From Aeromonas sobria (lineage in GTDB: Bacteria; Pseudomonadota; Gammaproteobacteria; Enterobacterales; Aeromonadaceae): a stretch of 64,000 nt of DNA. The stretch covers positions 62,001 through 126,000 of the forward strand of contig NZ_CDBW01000045.1 of the NCBI RefSeq assembly GCF_000820145.1, given 5' to 3'. Of this stretch, positions 59,955-64,000 are shown piece by piece; positions within the stretch are counted from its first letter, which is position 1, and each line of letters starts with the position of its first letter. The position numbers and the translations under genes are program-made. Under the pieces are notes generated by a model that saw only the letters and a list, made by a program, of their open reading frames with translations, had not been told where the DNA came from and made no database searches.

Positions 59955-60524
59955 ATGGCCATTCATCACCCATTACATAACAAAGGATTCAGCCTGCTGG
60001 AGGTGATGATCACTGCGGTCATCCTGTCCCTCGGGCTGCTCGGCCTGGTTGCCTTGCAGACCCATTCCAAATTTGCCAGTTATGAGGCTCGCCAGCGTAC
60101 TATCGCCAGCTGGCTGGCTAACGATATGGTTGAGCGGGTACGGATAAATCGTGATAGCTGGAGCGCATCCGGTGCCGTAACCGTCAATCTTGCTGCCAAT
60201 CTGCCACGCCCAACTTGTGCTTTGGCTGATGGCACTATCAGTGGCTGTAGTGCTGCCGATTTACGTGCTGCCGACCTTCACTATTGGCAGCAAGCCTTGC
60301 TTGGGGTCAGTGTTTCGGGGGCGGCATCCTCGTTGAACTCTCCGGTAGGTTGTGTAGTGCGGCGCGCCAATAATGTATTGGCTGTCGGGATATTCTGGGC
60401 TGGCAAGCAAGCTCTATCCGATGGCGGGGGAGCCGGTACGGCTGCGACGTTGATCAATGAGTGTCAGTTATCTACAACAATCGATGCAGCGAGGCGCCAG
60501 TTTATTCTGACGACCACGCTATGA
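59955..60524 (+). CDS. pilV: Type IV pilus minor pilin PilV
   Basis: A 189-residue prepilin with leader MAIHHPLHNKG before FSLLEVMITAVILSLGLLGL (Glu5 present). The QTHSKFASYEARQRTIASWL stretch and NDMVERVRINR are typical of PilV/GspI-like minor pilins. It starts three bases after pilE and overlaps pilW by ATGA. Confidence 0.9.
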   Translation: MAIHHPLHNKGFSLLEVMITAVILSLGLLGLVALQTHSKFASYEARQRTIASWLANDMVERVRINRDSWSASGAVTVNLAANLPRPTCALADGTISGCSAADLRAADLHYWQQALLGVSVSGAASSLNSPVGCVVRRANNVLAVGIFWAGKQALSDGGGAGTAATLINECQLSTTIDAARRQFILTTTL

Positions 60525-61519
60525 AATCTCACGGTTTCACTCTGGTTGAATGGCTTATCGCCATGACGATGGGACTGTTCTTATTGGCGGGAGTTTTTTC
60601 GGTCTTTGTAATATCTCGCTCAAGCTCTGAAGATGCATTTGATCAGAGTGAATTACAGGAAAATGGTCGACTGGCTATTCGACTGATTAGCCAGGATATC
60701 AAATGGGCGGGTTTCTTTGGTGCCCATACAGGTCAGTCCACCCAAGTTGGTCCATCACTTTCGCTCAGTGCTGGCAGTACCATTTTATCAACCAGTGATT
60801 GTCTGGATGAGCGCTCTGTAGGTAGTTTGCCATCAAATGCTGGCCCCGCCAGAGGACTGTGGGTGAGTCGGGTGTCAGCATCTAAAGGGCTTGCCGGGTT
60901 CGCTTGTATTCTGGTGGCTGACCGGGTGGCAAATACGGATGTAATCAGTATCAAACGGTTGGTCGGTCGACCTATTCCTGCGACAGAAAGTTTGGATGCA
61001 AATCGTTTTTATATGGCGACCAATAGTCAAGAGGCGAGAGTCATCAAGGGGAGTGAAACCAGACCACTCTTTGGGGCCAATAATGAAAGCCAGACTTGGG
61101 AATATCAGCACTATATCTATTATTTGTCACAAGATAATGGCGTTCCGGTGCTGCGCAAGCGCTACCTGACCGCCGATGGTGGATCTTCCCTGATCGGTGG
61201 CGCAATGGCTGAAGGGGTGGAGCATATGGTGTTGATGTTCGGCGTCGATGATTCAGTGATCCCCGATGGGCGTATTGATAGATATATGTCAGCAGACCAG
61301 ATGACCACCCCGCGCTGGAATGAAGGACGTGTATTAGGTGTTCGGCTTTTTATATTAATCAGAGCAGCGAAAGAATCAGCACGTTACAAAAATAACAATA
61401 CCTATCAACTTGGTAATCTGCCACCAATCACAGGCAATGGCGATGGCTATCGCCGCCTGCTGTTGGAAAGCAGTATTGCATTGCGTAACCAGCAAATTGT
61501 GACCCGGAGTGGAACATGA
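60521..61519 (+). CDS. pilW: Type IV pilus minor pilin PilW
   Basis: A 332-residue prepilin: leader MKSHG, then FTLVEWLIAMTMGLFLLAGV (Glu5), and SRSSSEDAFDQSELQENGRL (then AIRLISQDIKWAGFFG), the PilW/GspJ-like signature. Length is typical of PilW. The start is inside the pilV stop. GC content falls compared with upstream genes. Confidence 0.9.
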   Translation: MKSHGFTLVEWLIAMTMGLFLLAGVFSVFVISRSSSEDAFDQSELQENGRLAIRLISQDIKWAGFFGAHTGQSTQVGPSLSLSAGSTILSTSDCLDERSVGSLPSNAGPARGLWVSRVSASKGLAGFACILVADRVANTDVISIKRLVGRPIPATESLDANRFYMATNSQEARVIKGSETRPLFGANNESQTWEYQHYIYYLSQDNGVPVLRKRYLTADGGSSLIGGAMAEGVEHMVLMFGVDDSVIPDGRIDRYMSADQMTTPRWNEGRVLGVRLFILIRAAKESARYKNNNTYQLGNLPPITGNGDGYRRLLLESSIALRNQQIVTRSGT

Positions 61520-61953
61520 GATCGTTTCAACAACAGCAGGGTATTGCGTTGATAGTCGCGCTGGTCATTCTGGTTCCCTTGACCTTGATTGCAGTGGTGG
61601 TCATGCAGTCCAGTGGTATGAGCCTGAAAATGGCCGGTTCCGGTGCCACTCTGCAGCGAGCGGAACACGAGGTTGAAGGAACCTTGGAATCAGCATTGGG
61701 AGAGGCGGGTCTGTCAGCACAAATTGCAACGCAGGCGATAGGTGTTTCAGCGGCAATTGGCACAATAACCCCAACCACGACCCTCACAATCAACACCGAA
61801 AGTGTATGCAAGCGGAAATTTGAAGCCAGTAGCCAGAATGTGACGCCGGCCTGTCGTTATGCTGAGGCCACCACATCCAGTGCTTATGGCAAGGTGAATA
61901 GCCAAATGAACTTTACTGCCGGGGTGGAACAGCCTCTGCTAAGTGCCAATTAG
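61516..61953 (+). CDS. pilX: Type IV pilus minor pilin PilX
   Basis: A 145-residue prepilin-like protein. The leader MRSFQQQQG precedes IALIVALVILVPLTLIAVVV; the usual Glu5 is missing, as is normal for PilX and the GspK-like tip pilin. SGMSLKMAGSGATLQRAEHE follows, typical of PilX. It overlaps pilW by ATGA and is 10 bases before pilY1. Confidence 0.88.
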   Translation: MRSFQQQQGIALIVALVILVPLTLIAVVVMQSSGMSLKMAGSGATLQRAEHEVEGTLESALGEAGLSAQIATQAIGVSAAIGTITPTTTLTINTESVCKRKFEASSQNVTPACRYAEATTSSAYGKVNSQMNFTAGVEQPLLSAN

Positions 61954-61963
61954 GGAGCCAGTA

Positions 61964-64000
61964 ATGAACATAAGGATCTGTTTGCTAACAAGCTTGCTGG
62001 TGTTATGTAGCAGTATCTCCAGCACATCCATGGCGGTAGGGACTGGCTATTCAGATGATACCGAGTTATTTATTTATGACTTTGCCAAGGCTGGTGATTT
62101 CAGACCAAAAGTATTGTTTATATTTGATAATTCAGGAAGTATGGGAGACACTACCTTACTGGCTAAAGCAGAGTATGACCCGGAATTTTCTTACCCTAGG
62201 TTAACAAATGATGACGGGAATAACAATTATATTTATTACTCTACTAATGGAACTCCGCCTCAAATAGTTGACTCGAATAACACAAAACGTTTTTTGAAAA
62301 ATAAAAATGCATGTGCTACATCTCAAATCGCCTTTAATGAGTTTGGCTTGTTTTCATCTGTTTATTGGAATTATGTTGTATCTGGTAGTGGCAGCAGCAG
62401 GAAAGGTGAGTGGAAGCCATTAAAGAACTATACAGCGAACAGCATTAACATAGTCGATTGCCAACAAGATATTTCAGCAAAAAATAATGATAACAGCGGT
62501 TTTACTAACTCATATCAGTCAGTATCAGGCTCAATCAAAGGATATCCTGTCAACAGAACAAACAATACCAATATTAGTACGCCTTGGGTTGATAGTGTCG
62601 CACCTACCCCTCCTAATACTGGGGGGGGGGAAGTTTTGACTATTTATACAGCAAATTATCTACGTTGGTATTATGCACCTGCAAATATAAGTACCTCCAG
62701 ATTAAATGTTGCGAAGCAAGCGCTTCGAGAGTTGGTTCGTTCTACTCCTGCGGTAGACTTTGGTCTTGCAGTGTTCAATCAAAATGATGGTAATAGCAGT
62801 ACCAATAAAAATGGTGGTCGTATCATTAGACAAATTATTGGTAATGATGCCGTTTTAGCTGCGGGCAAAACCGGCTCACAAGATTTAATTGATAAATCGA
62901 ATAGCCTTGCGGCGGAAACATGGACTCCTTTATGTGAAACCATGTATGAAGCCTACAGCTATTTTGGTGGGCTTGATATATATTTTGGTGATGATGATGC
63001 CAGTCGTAACCCGCAGCGTGATGCCAATGCTGAAATACCGTTGAGTAATAAGTATAAGTCCCCATATGATAAGTGTTCTAATAATGGCTATATTATATAT
63101 ATGACGGATGGTGCACCAACTTATGATACTGCTGCAAATAGTCTAGTGGCCGATTTGCTAAACAAGTCTGCTGATCCTAATAAACCTGGTTATAGTAGCA
63201 CGGTCGCCTATGGTACAAGTAATGAGAAAAGCTATCTTGCGGCGCTCGCTGGTTATATGAAAAATAACGATGTTAATACATCTGCGGCGGGTAAACAAAC
63301 GGTCACCACTTTTACAGTCGGCTTTGGTGATGAGGCGATTAAAGGGGCTGGCGTTCTGTTGGCTGAAACAGCTCGTCGTGGTGGCGGTAAATATTATCCT
63401 GCGACTGATGCGACGCAATTAAATGAAGCCTTAAAATCTTCATTGTTAGCCATTTTAAAAATGAATACATCCCTCGTCTCGCCCGCAATTGCCACCAATA
63501 ACTTTGACCGCACCCGCAGCCTTAATAATATTTATTATGCGATGTTTGAGCCGGGTGCAGGCCCCAGATGGAAAGGAAATCTGAAAAAGCTGGTTTTAGC
63601 CCCTGAAAAAGGATACGTGGTTGATCAAAGTGGTATGCCTGCGATTGGTATCGACGGGACTATCCTTGAAGCTGCCAAGACCTTCTGGTCCTCAACTAGC
63701 GATGGCAACAAGGTTGCGGAAGGGGGAGTGCAAGAGATGCTGGCAGCTAAGGTCAATCGAAATATCTATATTATCCCCCCTTCAACAAATACCTTGAGTG
63801 CCTTTCTCGGGAGTAATAGCAAAAGTGCTCTTGAAAGTATGGCTGGTGGTGCGACTCAACTGCGCACTGTCATGAATCTGAATAGCGCTGATAATATAGA
63901 TGACCTTCTTAATTGGATGAAAGGCATTGATGCTTTTGATGAGAATAAGGGTGGTGATACGGATGATATTCGTGAAGATATTCTTGGTGATCCGCTGCAT
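61964..64000 (+). CDS. pilY1: Type IV pilus tip adhesin/assembly protein PilY1 (3' end outside window)
   Basis: Only the first 679 codons are visible. There is a signal peptide (MNIRICLLTSLLVLCSSISS), then a von Willebrand A-type domain: MIDAS motif FDNSGSMGD (Asp55, Ser57, Ser59) and a later metal Asp382 in YMTDGAPT. The C-terminal beta-propeller with the calcium loop lies beyond the window. PilY1/PilC promotes assembly, adhesion and surface sensing. The gene is AT-rich compared with its surroundings, with Asn/Ser/Lys-rich loops, suggesting exchange or diversification. A run of ten G interrupts codons 220-223; the reading frame is open with exactly ten. Ribosome site GGGAGCCAGTA. Confidence 0.92.
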   Translation, partial: MNIRICLLTSLLVLCSSISSTSMAVGTGYSDDTELFIYDFAKAGDFRPKVLFIFDNSGSMGDTTLLAKAEYDPEFSYPRLTNDDGNNNYIYYSTNGTPPQIVDSNNTKRFLKNKNACATSQIAFNEFGLFSSVYWNYVVSGSGSSRKGEWKPLKNYTANSINIVDCQQDISAKNNDNSGFTNSYQSVSGSIKGYPVNRTNNTNISTPWVDSVAPTPPNTGGGEVLTIYTANYLRWYYAPANISTSRLNVAKQALRELVRSTPAVDFGLAVFNQNDGNSSTNKNGGRIIRQIIGNDAVLAAGKTGSQDLIDKSNSLAAETWTPLCETMYEAYSYFGGLDIYFGDDDASRNPQRDANAEIPLSNKYKSPYDKCSNNGYIIYMTDGAPTYDTAANSLVADLLNKSADPNKPGYSSTVAYGTSNEKSYLAALAGYMKNNDVNTSAAGKQTVTTFTVGFGDEAIKGAGVLLAETARRGGGKYYPATDATQLNEALKSSLLAILKMNTSLVSPAIATNNFDRTRSLNNIYYAMFEPGAGPRWKGNLKKLVLAPEKGYVVDQSGMPAIGIDGTILEAAKTFWSSTSDGNKVAEGGVQEMLAAKVNRNIYIIPPSTNTLSAFLGSNSKSALESMAGGATQLRTVMNLNSADNIDDLLNWMKGIDAFDENKGGDTDDIREDILGDPLH
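62621..62630 (+). repeat. Homopolymer G10 in pilY1 (probable slippage site)
   Basis: Ten consecutive G encode Gly-Gly-Gly and the first base of Glu223. With nine G the frame reads Lys-Phe-stop right after the tract; with eleven G it runs about 55 codons to a TGA near 62785. Both would truncate PilY1 before the second half of the A domain. The tract is by far the longest homopolymer G I noticed in the window. Confidence 0.9.

Noticed and set aside
1..64000. Insertion sequences, prophage, integron or CRISPR array
   Set aside because: No transposase, integrase or phage structural gene, no regularly spaced repeats and no tRNA attachment site were seen.

Overview
This 64-kb window looks like chromosomal backbone from an Aeromonas-type gammaproteobacterium. 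I infer this from the GC-rich coding sequence, the MotX and HlyU proteins otherwise typical of Vibrionales/Aeromonadales, and blocks such as yggTU-proC-yggS/pilTU, ypjD-corB/ffh-rpsP-rimM-trmD-rplS, mutH/rppH-ptsP-lgt-thyA and ribF-ileS-lspA-fkpB-ispH/pil. No strain-level identification is possible from sequence reading alone. No rRNA, tRNA, insertion sequence, prophage or CRISPR array was seen. Two genes are cut by the window edges: zntA on the left and pilY1 on the right.

Region by region. 0-7.3 kb: a heavy-metal P-type ATPase with a MerR-type promoter, thiol peroxidase, two periplasmic family 3 binding proteins, a DEAD-box helicase, a CPBP membrane protease and two small cytoplasmic proteins. 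7.4-17.2 kb: a glycerate-use cluster (cdaR, gntP-type permease, glycerate kinase), nnrU, a secreted glutathione peroxidase, a LysR regulator, nupC, and the yggT-yggU-proC-yggS neighbourhood. 18-20.2 kb: the twitching ATPases pilT and pilU. 20.2-28.5 kb: yaaA, a candidate sigma-E-driven small RNA, ogt-arfB, a P-II protein, a ferric-iron ABC importer and a DyP peroxidase. 28.6-33.3 kb: argR, the artPIQM arginine importer and mdh. 33.4-42 kb: motX, the nitric-oxide pair hmp/nsrR, corB, ypjD, and the SRP/ribosome operon.

42-51.8 kb: a CBM48 protein, mutH, a 0.7-kb non-coding interval packed with DnaA boxes and GATC sites, then rppH-ptsP-lgt-thyA, nhaA, a small secreted protein, nhaR, hlyU and rpsT. 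52-59.4 kb: murJ and the ribF-ileS-lspA-fkpB-ispH operon. 59.5-64 kb: the minor pilin operon pilE-pilV-pilW-pilX-pilY1, which becomes strongly AT-rich in pilY1.

Two observations stand out. First, pilY1 (the type IV pilus tip adhesin/assembly factor) carries an uninterrupted run of ten G inside its coding sequence; losing or gaining one G would terminate translation, so this looks like a phase-variable switch on pilus function, analogous to Neisseria pilC. Second, the mutH-rppH interval has the content and position expected of a DARS2-type DnaA-reactivating site. A strong sigma-E promoter followed within about 60 bases by an intrinsic terminator, just after yaaA, is a third lead.
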